DNA of 33,100 nucleotides from Verrucomicrobiota bacterium (GTDB lineage Bacteria; Verrucomicrobiota; Verrucomicrobiia; Limisphaerales; J093), in assembly GCA_012517065.1 (NCBI GenBank), contig JAAYVR010000209.1, positions 1 through 33,100 on the forward strand, in the 5' to 3' direction. Shown in pieces: positions 7,568 to 18,780 of the stretch. Under the pieces are notes generated by a model. That model saw only the letters and a list, made by a program, of their open reading frames with translations. It was not told the origin of the DNA and searched no databases. How positions within the stretch are numbered: the stretch's first letter is position 1; every line of letters begins with the position of its first letter. The translations under genes were made by a program, and so were the position numbers.

Positions 7568-8896
7568 TCAAACCTGGTCTGGCATCACCCACGGCGCCCG
7601 ATATGCAGTGCGTTTCAGGAAACGATTTGCCTCTGGTGTTTTTGGGAACGACTCGGTTGCCCCATCAAAAATCAACTTCGCATTTTCCATGCGCCATGAA
7701 ATGTTCGCCAAATGACACAGCAAAGTTGAATGATGGCCCTGCTCGACGTCTGCGTTGGGCAGTTTGCCGCTTCTGATACACTGGAGGAAGTTGTCCAAGT
7801 GCGGGCGGTCGCCGGGCCTGCCCGGGGATTCAGCGATGACCTTGTTGTTTTCGTCATAGACCTGCCAACCGCCGCCGTGTCTTCCGAGGTACATGCAATC
7901 CTTTGTGCCGAGGATTTCTATTTTGGTTGCGCAGAACGGCCAGTCGGGGAATTGGTCGCCTTCGCGAATTGAGATTGGGATTTTCTTCATGTACGGTGTC
8001 CAGAGTGCCCCCTGAAACATCAGGGTGAAACTGTCATACTCGAACATGGCAAACTGTGTGTCTGGAGTATCACGTCCATCGCGCAGGACTAGAATGCCTC
8101 CGCAATGGCTGACACTGCGGGGCGCAGGCGGATCGCCCATGACAAACCGCGCAAGATCAAGTTGATGCACTGCGTCGCCGGGGATCGGACCGCAGCTAAA
8201 CTCGGCCATGTTCAGCCAGTATCGTCCAGGAACGTACGGCAACCGCGCCGCCGGCCCGCACCACATGTCATAATCGAATCCCTGTGGCACTGGTTCTTCC
8301 GGTCCCATCCGCTGGGGCGAGTGTTGCATTAGATTGTACACCCGAACGAGCCGCACCTCGCCCAGTTTGCCGGACCTGACCAAATCGCGTGCAGGTTGAA
8401 CATAGGGCGCACTGCGTGTTTGCGTTCCGACGGTGACAACCCGATTGTACTTGCGAGCTGCTTCGATCATTTTGCGGCCTTCCCACACGTTGTGCGCCAT
8501 TGGTTTTTCAACATACACGTGTTTGCCGGCCTGACACGCCAATACCGTGCCCAGTCCATGCCAATGATCAGGCGTTGCGTTGACCACGGCATCGACTTCA
8601 CGGTCCTCCAGCATCCGCCGAAAATCCTGAATGCACTCGGCCTTGTGCCCATGCGCTTCGACAACTCGCCGGGCTTGTGCATGCCGCCGTTGGTCGGGAT
8701 CGCACAAGTACTTGATCCGAACGTCGGGCCGTTCGGCAAACATTCCGGCAAGCCCTGTGCCACGTCCGCCCAGTCCCATGACGCCGATTACGATCTGATC
8801 ATTTGCTGATGCGGACACTGGACGTTGCGAGAGCGAAAGTGCAGTTGCGGCACCGAGAGAACCTTTGAGGAATTGGCGGCGATTCAATCTTTGCAT
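7568..8896 (-). CDS. Gfo/Idh/MocA-family oxidoreductase with Tat signal
   Basis: This 442-residue protein has an N-terminal twin-arginine signal ([18 protein letters not shown], residues 5-22). A Rossmann domain follows with [11 protein letters not shown] (38-48) and the EKP motif (130-132). The C-terminal domain carries the substrate-binding signature D241...H244..D247 in PGDAVHQLD. Such enzymes oxidise or epimerise sugars and inositols with NAD(P), often tightly bound. Tat-tagged members are common in Planctomycetes and Verrucomicrobia. It is the first gene of the four-gene minus-strand operon. A GGAAAGG stretch a few bases upstream serves as ribosome-binding site. The neighbouring aminotransferase, amidase and amidohydrolases suggest attack on an amino- or acyl-amino sugar, but no substrate can be read from the sequence. 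Confidence 0.92.
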   Translation of the reverse strand: MQRLNRRQFLKGSLGAATALSLSQRPVSASANDQIVIGVMGLGGRGTGLAGMFAERPDVRIKYLCDPDQRRHAQARRVVEAHGHKAECIQDFRRMLEDREVDAVVNATPDHWHGLGTVLACQAGKHVYVEKPMAHNVWEGRKMIEAARKYNRVVTVGTQTRSAPYVQPARDLVRSGKLGEVRLVRVYNLMQHSPQRMGPEEPVPQGFDYDMWCGPAARLPYVPGRYWLNMAEFSCGPIPGDAVHQLDLARFVMGDPPAPRSVSHCGGILVLRDGRDTPDTQFAMFEYDSFTLMFQGALWTPYMKKIPISIREGDQFPDWPFCATKIEILGTKDCMYLGRHGGGWQVYDENNKVIAESPGRPGDRPHLDNFLQCIRSGKLPNADVEQGHHSTLLCHLANISWRMENAKLIFDGATESFPKTPEANRFLKRTAYRAPWVMPDQV

Positions 8897-9029
8897 GATG
8901 GACCTTTCCGGCTTGCGAAGGCGGGATGCGGCTGCGCATTCACGCCGTCTTGTCTATTCGGGGCGATTGTTTGGCGGACCGCACAGTCACGCAAGCCGAA
9001 TCAACAAGCAGGCCACTGTGAGTGCCGAT

Positions 9030-10556
9030 TCAGCCCCAGAGCTGGCGATCCAAAGTCCGGAACTGGACGGCTTCGAATATGTGATCTGAGGTGATGCGTT
9101 CGGAGTCGGCGAGGTCTGCAATTGTGCGGGCCACCTTCAGGATGCGGTCGTATGCGCGGGCGCTCAACTTGAGGTCGTTCATTGCGAGCCTGAGCATTTC
9201 AAGGGTTTGTTCATCAAGGGCACAATGAATGCGCAGGTCGCGCGGTGACATCCTGGCGTTGCAGGTGCAGCGGCTGCTGGTCCGGAACCGCTGCTGTTGT
9301 CTTTTGCGGGCTGCGATTACCCGGGCACGGATTTGGGCTGAAGTTTCACCTGTTCTGTTGGCGGTCATTTCCCTGAACTTGACGGCGGGCACTTCGACGT
9401 GGAGATCGATGCGGTCCAGCAAAGGGCCCGATATTTTGCCGAGGTAATTCTGAATCTCACGCGGTGAACAGCGCGACTCGCCCGGCATTCTGCCGTCGGG
9501 GCTTGGATTCATGGCGGCCACGAGCATGAATTCGGACGGGAAAGTTACCGTGCCTGCTGCGCGGGAGATTGTCACTGTGCCATCTTCGAGTGGCTGGCGC
9601 ATGGTTTCCAGCACGCTTCGCTTGAACTCCGGCAGCTCGTCGAGGAACAAGACACCGTTGTGCGCAAGTGAAATCTCACCGGGAGTCGGATTCATGCTGC
9701 CGCCGAGCAGGCCGGCGTCACTGGCGGTATGATGAGGGGCTCTGAACGGCCGCTTGGTGATTAGAGCCTGGCCCGGCTTGAGCAAGCCCACGATGCTGTG
9801 GATTTTGGTTGTTTCGAGCGCTTCTTCGATAGTCAGGGGAGGGAGAATTGTTGGGATTCGTTTTGCGAGCATTGACTTGCCGGTGCCTGGCGGCCCGATC
9901 AACAGAACATTATGGCCGCCGGCTGCGGCGATTTCGAGGGCGCGTTTGACCGATTCCTGGCCTTTAACATCGGCAAAATCAACCTCGTCGTCGGCTGTTT
10001 GCTCGAAGAGCCTGTCAATATCGACGCGCATGGGTGGTATCGAGATTTCGCCTTGCAGAAAGCTCACGGCCTCGCGCAAGTTCCGTATTGGGATGACGTT
10101 GAGCCCAGCGACAACCGCTGCTTCGGCGGCGTTGTCGGCAGGGACGAGCATTCCTGTCTTGCCGTCGGCTCTTGCGCGAAGTGCGATTGGCAGGACTCCT
10201 TTGACGGTCCTCACGACGCCGTTGAGCGCGAGTTCGCCGACGATCAGGTAGTTCTCCAACTGATCGGTCACCAACTGTTCGCTGGCAGCGAGCATGCCGA
10301 TTGCAATTGGGAGATCGAAACTTGGCCCTTCCTTTTTGACATGAGCCGGCGCGAGATTGATGGTTGTGCGGCCAAGCGGGAAATTAAAACCCGAGTTCGA
10401 GAGCGCGGTGGTGACTCTGTCGCGCGACTCTTTTACTGCAGTATCGGGCAGTCCGACGATGACGATGACCGTCTCGCCCCAACCGGAATTAACCTCCACT
10501 TCGACCGCGTATGCTTCTATGCCGTTGACCGCGGCCGAACACACCTTGGCCAACAT
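9030..10556 (-). CDS. comM: YifB/ComM-family Mg-chelatase-like AAA+ ATPase
   Basis: The 508 residues match YifB/ComM (about 506). The N-terminal ChlI-like/Lon-like domain (1-170) has [14 protein letters not shown]. The AAA+ domain has Walker A GPPGTGKS (221-228), Walker [11 protein letters not shown] and the MNPSP motif. The C-terminal Mg_chelatase_C part is also present. ComM is a hexameric helicase that promotes branch migration when single-stranded DNA is integrated during natural transformation. No competence genes are seen nearby. It lies on the minus strand downstream of a strong terminator and upstream of the oxidoreductase operon, with a 133-bp gap, so it probably has its own promoter in the short interval after 10556. 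Confidence 0.93.
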   Translation of the reverse strand: MLAKVCSAAVNGIEAYAVEVEVNSGWGETVIVIVGLPDTAVKESRDRVTTALSNSGFNFPLGRTTINLAPAHVKKEGPSFDLPIAIGMLAASEQLVTDQLENYLIVGELALNGVVRTVKGVLPIALRARADGKTGMLVPADNAAEAAVVAGLNVIPIRNLREAVSFLQGEISIPPMRVDIDRLFEQTADDEVDFADVKGQESVKRALEIAAAGGHNVLLIGPPGTGKSMLAKRIPTILPPLTIEEALETTKIHSIVGLLKPGQALITKRPFRAPHHTASDAGLLGGSMNPTPGEISLAHNGVLFLDELPEFKRSVLETMRQPLEDGTVTISRAAGTVTFPSEFMLVAAMNPSPDGRMPGESRCSPREIQNYLGKISGPLLDRIDLHVEVPAVKFREMTANRTGETSAQIRARVIAARKRQQQRFRTSSRCTCNARMSPRDLRIHCALDEQTLEMLRLAMNDLKLSARAYDRILKVARTIADLADSERITSDHIFEAVQFRTLDRQLWG

Positions 10557-10603
10557 GTCGGAACTATCGCTTGATTTGCCCGAGATTGCAAGATGTCGGC
10601 ATT

Positions 10604-10637
10604 AAAAAACCCAGGGCAACTGATGTTGCCCTGGGTT
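10604..10637 (-). terminator. Strong rho-independent terminator of the fecR-like gene
   Basis: A 13-bp perfect stem (10608-10620 with 10625-10637; AACCCAGGGCAAC / GTTGCCCTGGGTT) has a TGAT loop. On the minus strand it is followed by TTTTTT (10609-10604). It ends transcripts from the fecR-like gene before comM. Confidence 0.92.
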
Positions 10638-10691
10638 GTCCGAAACAAATTCCGCGCTTTCTATTTAATTATTGACTCCGTTGGACGTGCT

Positions 10692-11510
10692 TCAGGGGCG
10701 CGGAGCTACTTCGGTGGTCGGATTGTAAACTGGTGGCACTCTGAACGGCTTCGAATCCAGTGTGCCGGGGGCTGGGTCGAACGGGCGATCGACAATTTCC
10801 CATGTCGGCATTGGAATCCAAACCTGAACTTTTTCACCCTCGACACCGCCGCCACGCAAATCTTTGAGGTCTTCGGCCAATTGGTCTTGAACGATACCAG
10901 GGGTTGGAATCGTCCCGCCGCGGCCGCTGTTTTCGCTTGGCTCGAAGGTGTAACCAGCGGGGACTTCAAACCTTACCGCTGCAGTTGCGCCAGCCGGCGT
11001 ATAGAGCACCTCAACCAAGCCCTCGTTCACTGTTGCACGGCCAGTGGCACTGATTTCATACCGCGTGCCGCGAATCTGGTAAGTTGCCACAGGAGTCTTT
11101 ACTTCAAAGCGCGAAGCCGCGCTCAACTTTCGGATGATACCCTGGATTCGGCCTGTGCTCAGGTACATCTCCGTGTTAATGACGGTTTCGCCGGCGCCCT
11201 GGTCATAACTCATTGTGCTGAGGCGCAAGGTTGTTCCCGGGGTAAGGCGGACATAATCGCCGCATTTTCCGAGGTTTAAATCGACGATTCCCATTGCATC
11301 GGTGCGCAAAGTGGTGCCGGGGCCGAGGACTTCACCTCCTCCAAGTGCGGTCCATGTAACGCCGTCGGTGCTGTAGTCTGCGCTTCCGACTCTGACTGCC
11401 GTTACACGTGCACTTCCTTCGGCGGCTTGTGCTGCAAGCCAAAACGAGCAAGCTGCAACAGCCAAACCCAGACCAACCACCCGGATTGAAATACGTCCAA
11501 CGTTCTTCAT
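10692..11510 (-). CDS. Exported FecR-domain protein
   Basis: This 272-residue protein has a Sec-type signal peptide (MKNVGRISIRVVGLGLAVAA..., cleavage near LAAQAA). A FecR domain (about 60-175) follows, with the typical run GTTLRL...STGRIQGII...F.VKTP.A...IRGT. The last 100 residues are Pro/Gly-rich and unassigned. The start has an AGGAGA Shine-Dalgarno 6-7 nt upstream. Classical FecR is an anti-sigma regulator in the cytoplasmic membrane. This protein lacks that N-terminal part and has no sigma-factor neighbour, so it is better seen as a surface or periplasmic FecR/LPS-assembly-like beta-domain of unknown role. It is transcribed alone, divergent from purA. Confidence 0.85.
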   Translation of the reverse strand: MKNVGRISIRVVGLGLAVAACSFWLAAQAAEGSARVTAVRVGSADYSTDGVTWTALGGGEVLGPGTTLRTDAMGIVDLNLGKCGDYVRLTPGTTLRLSTMSYDQGAGETVINTEMYLSTGRIQGIIRKLSAASRFEVKTPVATYQIRGTRYEISATGRATVNEGLVEVLYTPAGATAAVRFEVPAGYTFEPSENSGRGGTIPTPGIVQDQLAEDLKDLRGGGVEGEKVQVWIPMPTWEIVDRPFDPAPGTLDSKPFRVPPVYNPTTEVAPRP

Positions 11511-11611
11511 AGATTTCTCCTAGTTAGGCTGCAACTTAAATCCAAAACCGGCTTCAGTTTATGATTTTACGCCTGAATGTCAACCGATATTTATCGAGAT
11601 TTTTTCTCTCG

Positions 11612-12983
<1,372 letters not shown>

Positions 12984-13019
12984 GATCATGGTGGGCCAAC
13001 CTGAATTGGTTTCTTGCGA

Positions 13020-13757
13020 ATGAGCGCCAGCGGCATTCAGTTGAGCGCCGAGGCGCGTGCGGTATTGCCGACGCACGTGGCCATTATCATGGATGGGAAC
13101 GGCCGGTGGGCAAAGCAGCGCCATTTGCCGCGCGTTGAAGGACACAGGCACGGCGTCGAATCCGTGCGAGCAGTTGTCCGAGCAGCGGGTGAATTGGGGA
13201 TAAAGTATCTGACGCTGTACGCTTTTTCGGTCGAGAACTGGAACAGGCCGAAGGACGAGGTGGACACGCTCATGCGCTATTTGGCGCGCTATTTGAAAAC
13301 CGAGATTGACGAACTCCAGCGGAACAACGTGCGGTTGGAAGTGATTGGCCAGGTGTATCGGCTGCCCGAGTTTGTCCAGGAACAGCTCACCAACACACGC
13401 CAGGCGCTCGCTCGCAACAATGGGTTGACGCTGATCCTTGCTTTGAGTTACGGGGGGCGGACCGAAATAGTTGAAGCGGTTCGCCAGATTGCTGCAAAAG
13501 CCAAAGCCGGCCAGATTGAGCCGGAGGAAATAAACGAGCAGGTGATTTCCCAGCATTTGTACACCAGGCATTACCCGGACCCGGATTTGCTCATCAGGAC
13601 GAGCGGGGAGCTGCGGGTCAGCAATTTTCTTTTGTGGCAGATTTCGTATGCGGAGTTTGTGGTGACACCCACCCTCTGGCCGGATTTCAGGAAAGCGCAG
13701 TTTTTCGCCGCGCTTGAAGAGTACGCGCGGCGCCACCGTCGGTTTGGCGCAGTGTGA
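13020..13757 (+). CDS. uppS: Isoprenyl (undecaprenyl) diphosphate synthase
   Basis: The 245-residue cis-prenyltransferase has [14 protein letters not shown] with the catalytic Asp25, [18 protein letters not shown] and the C-terminal [15 protein letters not shown] and E-F signatures. It adds isopentenyl units in cis to farnesyl diphosphate to make the C55 carrier for peptidoglycan and other wall polymers, acting at the inner membrane face. The ATG at 13020 is preferred over a TTG two codons earlier. The usual partners cdsA, dxr and rseP do not follow; rpsO comes next, 67 bp downstream. Confidence 0.95.
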   Translation: MSASGIQLSAEARAVLPTHVAIIMDGNGRWAKQRHLPRVEGHRHGVESVRAVVRAAGELGIKYLTLYAFSVENWNRPKDEVDTLMRYLARYLKTEIDELQRNNVRLEVIGQVYRLPEFVQEQLTNTRQALARNNGLTLILALSYGGRTEIVEAVRQIAAKAKAGQIEPEEINEQVISQHLYTRHYPDPDLLIRTSGELRVSNFLLWQISYAEFVVTPTLWPDFRKAQFFAALEEYARRHRRFGAV

Positions 13758-13824
13758 ACTTCGAAAACTTCTGCTTTACACCCTGGCGCATCGCAACTAT
13801 CTTCTGGCCTTTGTTCTGAGGCCG

Positions 13825-14094
13825 ATGTTAGACCGAATGGAAGCAAAGAATAAAACAATAGCTGAATTTAGGTTGCACGAACGCGATACGGGATCAGCAG
13901 CCGTGCAGATTGCACTGTTGACCCAGCGGATCAATCATCTTACCGAGCACCTTCAGAAACACAGAAAAGATCACAGCTCGAGACGCGGCCTGCTGATGAT
14001 GGTGGGCCAGAGACGTCGGCTGTTGAGTTACCTCGAGGCCACTGATTTCAAACAGTACGAAACGGTGACCAAAAGGCTGAAGTTGCGGAGATAA
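13825..14094 (+). CDS. rpsO: 30S ribosomal protein S15
   Basis: The 89 residues from the ATG at 13825 equal the length of E. coli S15 and align without gaps. The core signatures [31 protein letters not shown] and QRRRLLSYL are present. S15 binds the 16S rRNA central domain early in 30S assembly. A GAGG lies only 3 nt before this ATG. An ATG at 13837 (MEAKNK) would give 85 residues with a 15-nt spacing, so the start is not certain. It precedes pnp, the classic rpsO-pnp pairing, with a long intergenic hairpin. Confidence 0.95.
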   Translation: MLDRMEAKNKTIAEFRLHERDTGSAAVQIALLTQRINHLTEHLQKHRKDHSSRRGLLMMVGQRRRLLSYLEATDFKQYETVTKRLKLRR

Positions 14095-14232
14095 CCGCAG
14101 CGTTGGTGGCCATCGGAAATGCCGACGCAGGCTGCGAAGCTGAAAAAGCTGACCAAAGTGCGCGGGTGGCTTGTGTTGGCAGAGAGTAGAAACCAGACCG
14201 CGCGTTATGCATGCCTGTTGGCTAAGGGTAAT

Positions 14233-14268
14233 TTCATTCAGCCCCCCCATCGTCGGGGGTTGAATGAA
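14233..14268 (+). promoter_or_regulatory. rpsO-pnp intergenic hairpin, possible RNase III/PNPase autocontrol site
   Basis: TTCATTCA (14233-14240) pairs with TGAATGAA (14261-14268), then G-U (14241/14260) and CCCCC/GGGGG (14242-14246/14255-14259). This is a 14-bp stem with an 8-nt loop. No T run follows, so it is not a standard terminator. It ends 40 nt before the pnp ATG and also buries an alternative in-frame ATG (14264). In E. coli a hairpin here is cut by RNase III and PNPase then represses its own message; a similar role is inferred by position and shape. Confidence 0.65.
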
Positions 14269-14308
14269 GTTCCTCGAAGCCGGCGGGCATGGAATTATTA
14301 AACATACC

Positions 14309-16591
14309 ATGCCAGAAAGTGTTGTTGCAGAAGTTGGCGCAGGAAAAATTGTCATTGAAACCGGCCGAATGGCCAAACAGGCCGACGGCGCCGTGTCAGT
14401 CCAGCTTGGCGAGACCGTGGTTATTGTGGCCGCGGTCGCCTCGATGACTCCGCGTGAAGGGCAAGAGTTCTTCCCGCTCACGGTCGATTACAGGGAGAAA
14501 GCCGCAGCGGCCGGCAAGTTTCCCGGCGGTTATTTTAAACGCGAAGGACGTCCGACCGAGAAGGAGATTTTGACCAGCCGGATGATAGACCGTCCCATAC
14601 GCCCGTTGTTTCCCAAGGGATGGTACAACGAAGTGCAGGTTCAAAGCATCCTGCTGAGCGCCGATGGCGAGAACGACCCTGACATACTCAGCGTAATTGG
14701 CGCGTCGGCGGCTCTGACGGTGAGCGACATCCCATGGAGCGGCCCCATCGGAGCCGTGCGCGTCGGCCGCGTCCGCGGTCAATTGATCGCCAACCCCACG
14801 CACAGCCAGCTTGAACAGAGTGATCTTGATCTCGTGTACGTGGGAAGCGAGACTGAACTGCTGATGTTCGAGGGTTCGGCCAAGGAAATCAGTGAGGTTG
14901 ATTTCATGGCCGCTCTTGCTTTTGCTCACACCTGTTGCCAGCCGATCATCGCGGCACAGAAAGAGCTCGCTGCCAAAGTCGGCAAACCCAAACGCCAAAT
15001 CACCCAGTTCGTTCTCCCGCAACCGATCCTGGACGAGGCTTTGGCAATCATCGGGGACAGAGCCGAGTCCGCCCTTCTGGCTCCGAGCAAACAGGCCCGA
15101 GAGGAAGCGTGGCGGTTGTTGGTCGAAGAGATGAGCGCCAAGCTTGTCGCGAAGTTCGGCGAGGAACAGGCTACGCCGTTTGTTGTCAAGGAAGCCGCGT
15201 ATGAAATCCAGCGCAGGGTGGTGCGAGGGCTGATCATGGACAAAGGCCGGCGTTTGGACGGGCGCGGAATGGATGATTTGCGGCCCATATCATGTGAAGT
15301 GGGGTTGTTGCCGCGGGCGCACGGGTCGGCTTTGTTCACACGAGGCGAGACTCAGGCTCTCGTTCTTGCAACGTTGGGCACAACCGAGGACATGCAGGAG
15401 ATCGACGCCTACGCAGGAGGCGAGACAGAGAAACAATTCATTCTTCATTACAACTTTCCGAATTTCTCGGTGGGCGAGACCGGCCGCATTGCAGGCCCGG
15501 GTCGGCGAGAGATTGGCCACGGCGCGCTGGCGGAGCGGTCCCTCGAACCAATGTTGCCGCTCGAGAATTTCCCGTACGCGGTGCGTGTTACGAGCGAAAT
15601 CATGGAATCGAACGGTTCGACTTCCATGGCAACAGTGTGTGGGGGCAGTCTGGCGTTGATGGACGCTGGCGTCCCGCTGACAAGGCCTGTTGCGGGAATC
15701 AGCATCGGCTTGTGCAGCGAGCCAAACGATCAGGGACAGATTCTGCGATACAAACTTTTGACGGACATACTCGGCTCAGAAGATGCGTTTGGTGACATGG
15801 ACTGCAAAATTGCGGGCACCGAGAAGGGGATCACCGGGTTTCAACTGGATTTGAAACTCAGAGGTCTGCCCCATGCCATAATCGGTGAAGCGGCGGAAAA
15901 GGCCCGTGTTGCACGTCTCAAAATCCTGAAGATCATGTCAGAGACTTTGGCCGCGCCGCGGCCGGAGCTCAGCAAGCACGCGCCACGGATCGTGACAGTC
16001 AAGATCAATCCGGAAAAGATAGGTGCACTGATCGGGCCCGGCGGAAAGAACATAAAACGGATTTGCGATGAGTCCGGGTGCGAAATCAACATCGAAAACG
16101 ACGGCACCGTCCAGATTTACAGCACCAACCCCGAAGGATTGGAGGTCGCAAAACGCGAAATCGAAGGCATGACCGCCGAGATCGAGGTTGGCAAGGTTTA
16201 CCGCGGCAAGGTCGTCACAATTAAAGATTTCGGGTGTTTTGTTGAAGTGTTCCCCGGCAAAGACGGGTTGGTCCATATAAGCGAGCTCGCGAACTTCCGA
16301 GTCAAGCAAACCGAAGACATCGTCAAGGTGGGTGATGAAATCTGGGTCAAATGCCTGGGTGTGGACGAAAAGGGCCGAGTCCGACTCTCCCGGCGAGCAG
16401 CGATGGAAGAGCGCGACAAACAGGAGCGCGAAAAGCGCAGCCCCGAAAAACAAGCCTCTCCAAATCGGGCTGACCGGGGTTCGTCGCCCAAGCAGGAGCC
16501 ACCCAAACACGGGGCGCCCAAACAAGATTCCCCAAGACAGGAGTCACCCAGGCAAGATTTGCCCAGGCAGGAATCACCCAAACAGGATTGA
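14309..16591 (+). CDS. pnp: Polyribonucleotide nucleotidyltransferase (PNPase)
   Basis: From [10 protein letters not shown] the protein has 760 residues. Domains in order are RNase PH 1 (about 8-145), an all-helical linker, RNase PH 2 (about 315-545) with the catalytic [10 protein letters not shown] stretch, KH (about 554-615, [10 protein letters not shown]) and S1 (about 627-695, [15 protein letters not shown]). A 65-residue basic/acidic tail follows. It degrades RNA 3'-5' by phosphorolysis and can add tails. The start at 14309 matches the family; the in-frame ATG at 14264 lies inside the upstream hairpin and would add 15 unusual residues. The tail ends in seven near-perfect 15-bp repeats, the last of which contains the stop codon. 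This tail takes the place of the usual short C-terminus. Confidence 0.97.
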   Translation: MPESVVAEVGAGKIVIETGRMAKQADGAVSVQLGETVVIVAAVASMTPREGQEFFPLTVDYREKAAAAGKFPGGYFKREGRPTEKEILTSRMIDRPIRPLFPKGWYNEVQVQSILLSADGENDPDILSVIGASAALTVSDIPWSGPIGAVRVGRVRGQLIANPTHSQLEQSDLDLVYVGSETELLMFEGSAKEISEVDFMAALAFAHTCCQPIIAAQKELAAKVGKPKRQITQFVLPQPILDEALAIIGDRAESALLAPSKQAREEAWRLLVEEMSAKLVAKFGEEQATPFVVKEAAYEIQRRVVRGLIMDKGRRLDGRGMDDLRPISCEVGLLPRAHGSALFTRGETQALVLATLGTTEDMQEIDAYAGGETEKQFILHYNFPNFSVGETGRIAGPGRREIGHGALAERSLEPMLPLENFPYAVRVTSEIMESNGSTSMATVCGGSLALMDAGVPLTRPVAGISIGLCSEPNDQGQILRYKLLTDILGSEDAFGDMDCKIAGTEKGITGFQLDLKLRGLPHAIIGEAAEKARVARLKILKIMSETLAAPRPELSKHAPRIVTVKINPEKIGALIGPGGKNIKRICDESGCEINIENDGTVQIYSTNPEGLEVAKREIEGMTAEIEVGKVYRGKVVTIKDFGCFVEVFPGKDGLVHISELANFRVKQTEDIVKVGDEIWVKCLGVDEKGRVRLSRRAAMEERDKQEREKRSPEKQASPNRADRGSSPKQEPPKHGAPKQDSPRQESPRQDLPRQESPKQD
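16487..16591 (+). repeat. Seven 15-bp tandem repeats encoding the PNPase tail
   Basis: Units start at 16487, 16502, 16517, 16532, 16547, 16562 and 16577. They encode [30 protein letters not shown] and PKQD-stop. The frame is kept exactly and the final unit supplies the TGA stop. Confidence 0.9.
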
Positions 16592-16664
16592 ACGCGGATT
16601 TGTGTGGCTGCTGAACCTCGAGATTGGCGGCCGCCAAATCTTGTGTTAGACAGATCAGCGGCTT

Positions 16665-18740
16665 ATGGGCGAGGATAAATCAACAGTCAAAGCTCTGGAA
16701 GCTCCGCCTTTGAGACCGGTTTCCAGGCCTGCACGTCTGGCGCAAACGCCACTGCGCCAGCCAAAATACAGTGTCACTGTCAAGGACCGGCGCGGCAATG
16801 AAGTTGTGCTGGCGGACCCCCGTGCGACGCGTGCGTTGGTTGCGCTGATGGATGTTCACGCGGTCCATGGCGGAGCAGCATGCCACTGGGGTGGCCCGGC
16901 GGCTTTTGCTGAGATCATGTCCGCCATTCATGGGCTCATGTTCAGCGTGCGCGACCGCCAGTGGCACGAGGCGTTCAATTTCGTCAACGACGCCGGCCAC
17001 GCTGAGAACGGCCTGTACGCGCTCCGGGCAAACTACGGCTTTGACGGTTTGACATTCGATGACCTCAAGGGGTTTCGCAGTCTGACCAGCAAACTCACCG
17101 GCCACGGCGAGTCTCACGTCAACCCCGAACAAATCCTGCTCAGTAACGGCCCGCTCGGGTCGGCGCTCGTTCAGTCGGAGGGGTTGGCGCTTGCGGACAA
17201 GCTGATTGGGAACGATCGCGTGACCATCACCGTGGCTTCAGACGGAGCCGCTATGGAAGGCGAGGCAAAAGAGGCTTTCGCCTCAATACCCGGCCTTGCC
17301 GCCAAGGGCCGATTGAATCCCTTCGTTCTGGTGATTTCTGACAACGACGCCAAACTTTCCGGCCGGATTTCCCAGGACGCTTTCAGCATGGCGCCGACCT
17401 TTGCCGCCATGAGCGTTTTGGGCTGGAAAGTCATTCACGTGCCCAATGGGCACGACCTGCAGGCTGTCTATCAAGCCGTTGAAGAGGGCGTAGAATGCGC
17501 TCGAGCGAATCCGCTCGTGCCGGTCTGCCTTCATGTCAAGACGATCAAAGGCTACGGCGTCAAGGCCACCGAGCAAAGTCCTTCCGGCGGGCACGGTTTC
17601 CCGCTGTCAAACGGAGAGAAAATAGTCGAGTTCGTCACCGAGATTTACCAGGGCAATCCGCCAGCTGAGTTTGTCGAGTGGGCCAGGTCGTTGCGCGCCG
17701 AATGGGAAGCGAAAGAAGCGGCCCGGAAAGCAGCCGCAGCGCAAAACGCAGCCGGGGCAGTGCAGGCTGTTAAGAAGGACAAGGTTCAATCCGGTTTGGG
17801 CAAAGGCGCAGTCAAGGCTGCGTTGGCGGGATACCCGGTCTTTTCGGTTTCCTCCGATGTCCAGGGCTCGACTGGGATGGGTATCTTCCAGAAGAGTTTC
17901 CCCGGCCGTTTTGTCGAAGTCGGGGTTGCTGAGGCCAACATGGTCAGCGTCGGCGCAGGCCTTTCCAAGATGGGGTTCATCCCAATCGTTGATACGTTTG
18001 CGCAGTTCGGCGTAACCAAAGGGAACCTTCCTCTGACGATGGCGGCTTTGTCGCAGGCGCCCGTGATAGCAGTTTTCTCTCATGTGGGTTTGCAGGACGC
18101 TGCCGACGGCGCTTCGCACCAGGCCACAACCTATTTTGCCGCTACTTGTGCGATTCCTCACACCATTATCGTGGCGCCTTCTTGTGCAGATGAAGCCGAG
18201 GCTTTCATGTTTCAGGCTGTGGAACGCCTGGCTGCGGCCCGGTCCCGCGGCGAGGACGGAGAATCCGTGGTGTTTTTCGTCGGGCGGGAAAACTATCCGC
18301 TCAGTTGGCAGCCCGGGGCGCGATACGAATGGGGGCGCGCACAGGTATTGCGAGAAGGAAGTGACGTTGCGCTCGTGGGGTGCGGCGTCCTTGTTGGACA
18401 GGCACTCGAAGCTGCGGATCTATTGGCCCGCGACGGATTAAAAGCGGCGGTTATCAATAACCCTTTCATTAACCGACCGGACCTTGAGACCATCAGCCCC
18501 ATCGTTCGGCGTTGCGGAGGACGGCTTGTGACCATCGAAGACCACCAGCTCATTGGCGGGATGGGATCGCTCCTGTCCCACGCCCTTGCGGGCTCGGGTG
18601 TGGCGCACAAAGTCGAGTCGATTGGCATTCGCGGTGAATTTGGCAGATCGGCCTATGTTGCAGCGCACCTTTACAAGAGCTATGGTTTGACGTCCGATGC
18701 AATGGCGACTGCGGCACGGCGTTTGCTCGAAAACAGGTGA
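16665..18740 (+). CDS. Divergent transketolase-like ThDP enzyme
   Basis: The 691 residues follow transketolase order. An N-terminal ThDP-binding domain (about 45-345) precedes an Ala/Lys-rich linker (about 350-375), the pyrimidine-binding domain (about 378-545; EVGVAEANMVSVGAG carries the Glu that activates ThDP) and a C-terminal domain (about 560-691). Several signatures deviate: the GDG...N cofactor motif reads SDG (192-194) with DND (226-228) downstream, GSLGQG reads GPLGSA, and the early GHPG region reads ACHWGGPAA. The fold and ThDP use are clear, but classical transketolase activity (ketol transfer in the pentose phosphate pathway) is not assured. It could be a paralogue. It starts 73 bp after pnp. 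Confidence 0.85.
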   Translation: MGEDKSTVKALEAPPLRPVSRPARLAQTPLRQPKYSVTVKDRRGNEVVLADPRATRALVALMDVHAVHGGAACHWGGPAAFAEIMSAIHGLMFSVRDRQWHEAFNFVNDAGHAENGLYALRANYGFDGLTFDDLKGFRSLTSKLTGHGESHVNPEQILLSNGPLGSALVQSEGLALADKLIGNDRVTITVASDGAAMEGEAKEAFASIPGLAAKGRLNPFVLVISDNDAKLSGRISQDAFSMAPTFAAMSVLGWKVIHVPNGHDLQAVYQAVEEGVECARANPLVPVCLHVKTIKGYGVKATEQSPSGGHGFPLSNGEKIVEFVTEIYQGNPPAEFVEWARSLRAEWEAKEAARKAAAAQNAAGAVQAVKKDKVQSGLGKGAVKAALAGYPVFSVSSDVQGSTGMGIFQKSFPGRFVEVGVAEANMVSVGAGLSKMGFIPIVDTFAQFGVTKGNLPLTMAALSQAPVIAVFSHVGLQDAADGASHQATTYFAATCAIPHTIIVAPSCADEAEAFMFQAVERLAAARSRGEDGESVVFFVGRENYPLSWQPGARYEWGRAQVLREGSDVALVGCGVLVGQALEAADLLARDGLKAAVINNPFINRPDLETISPIVRRCGGRLVTIEDHQLIGGMGSLLSHALAGSGVAHKVESIGIRGEFGRSAYVAAHLYKSYGLTSDAMATAARRLLENR

Positions 18741-18780
18741 CGCCGGTGCCGGGCGCCAAACCGAATAAGGCGCCAAACAG

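Noticed and set aside
10692-11510. FecR anti-sigma factor of an iron-uptake system
   Set aside because: No cytoplasmic anti-sigma segment, no sigma factor and no TonB receptor nearby; it has a cleavable-looking signal peptide instead.
14264-14308. Earlier pnp start
   Set aside because: The ATG is buried in the hairpin stem and the extra 15 residues do not fit the PNPase N-terminus.
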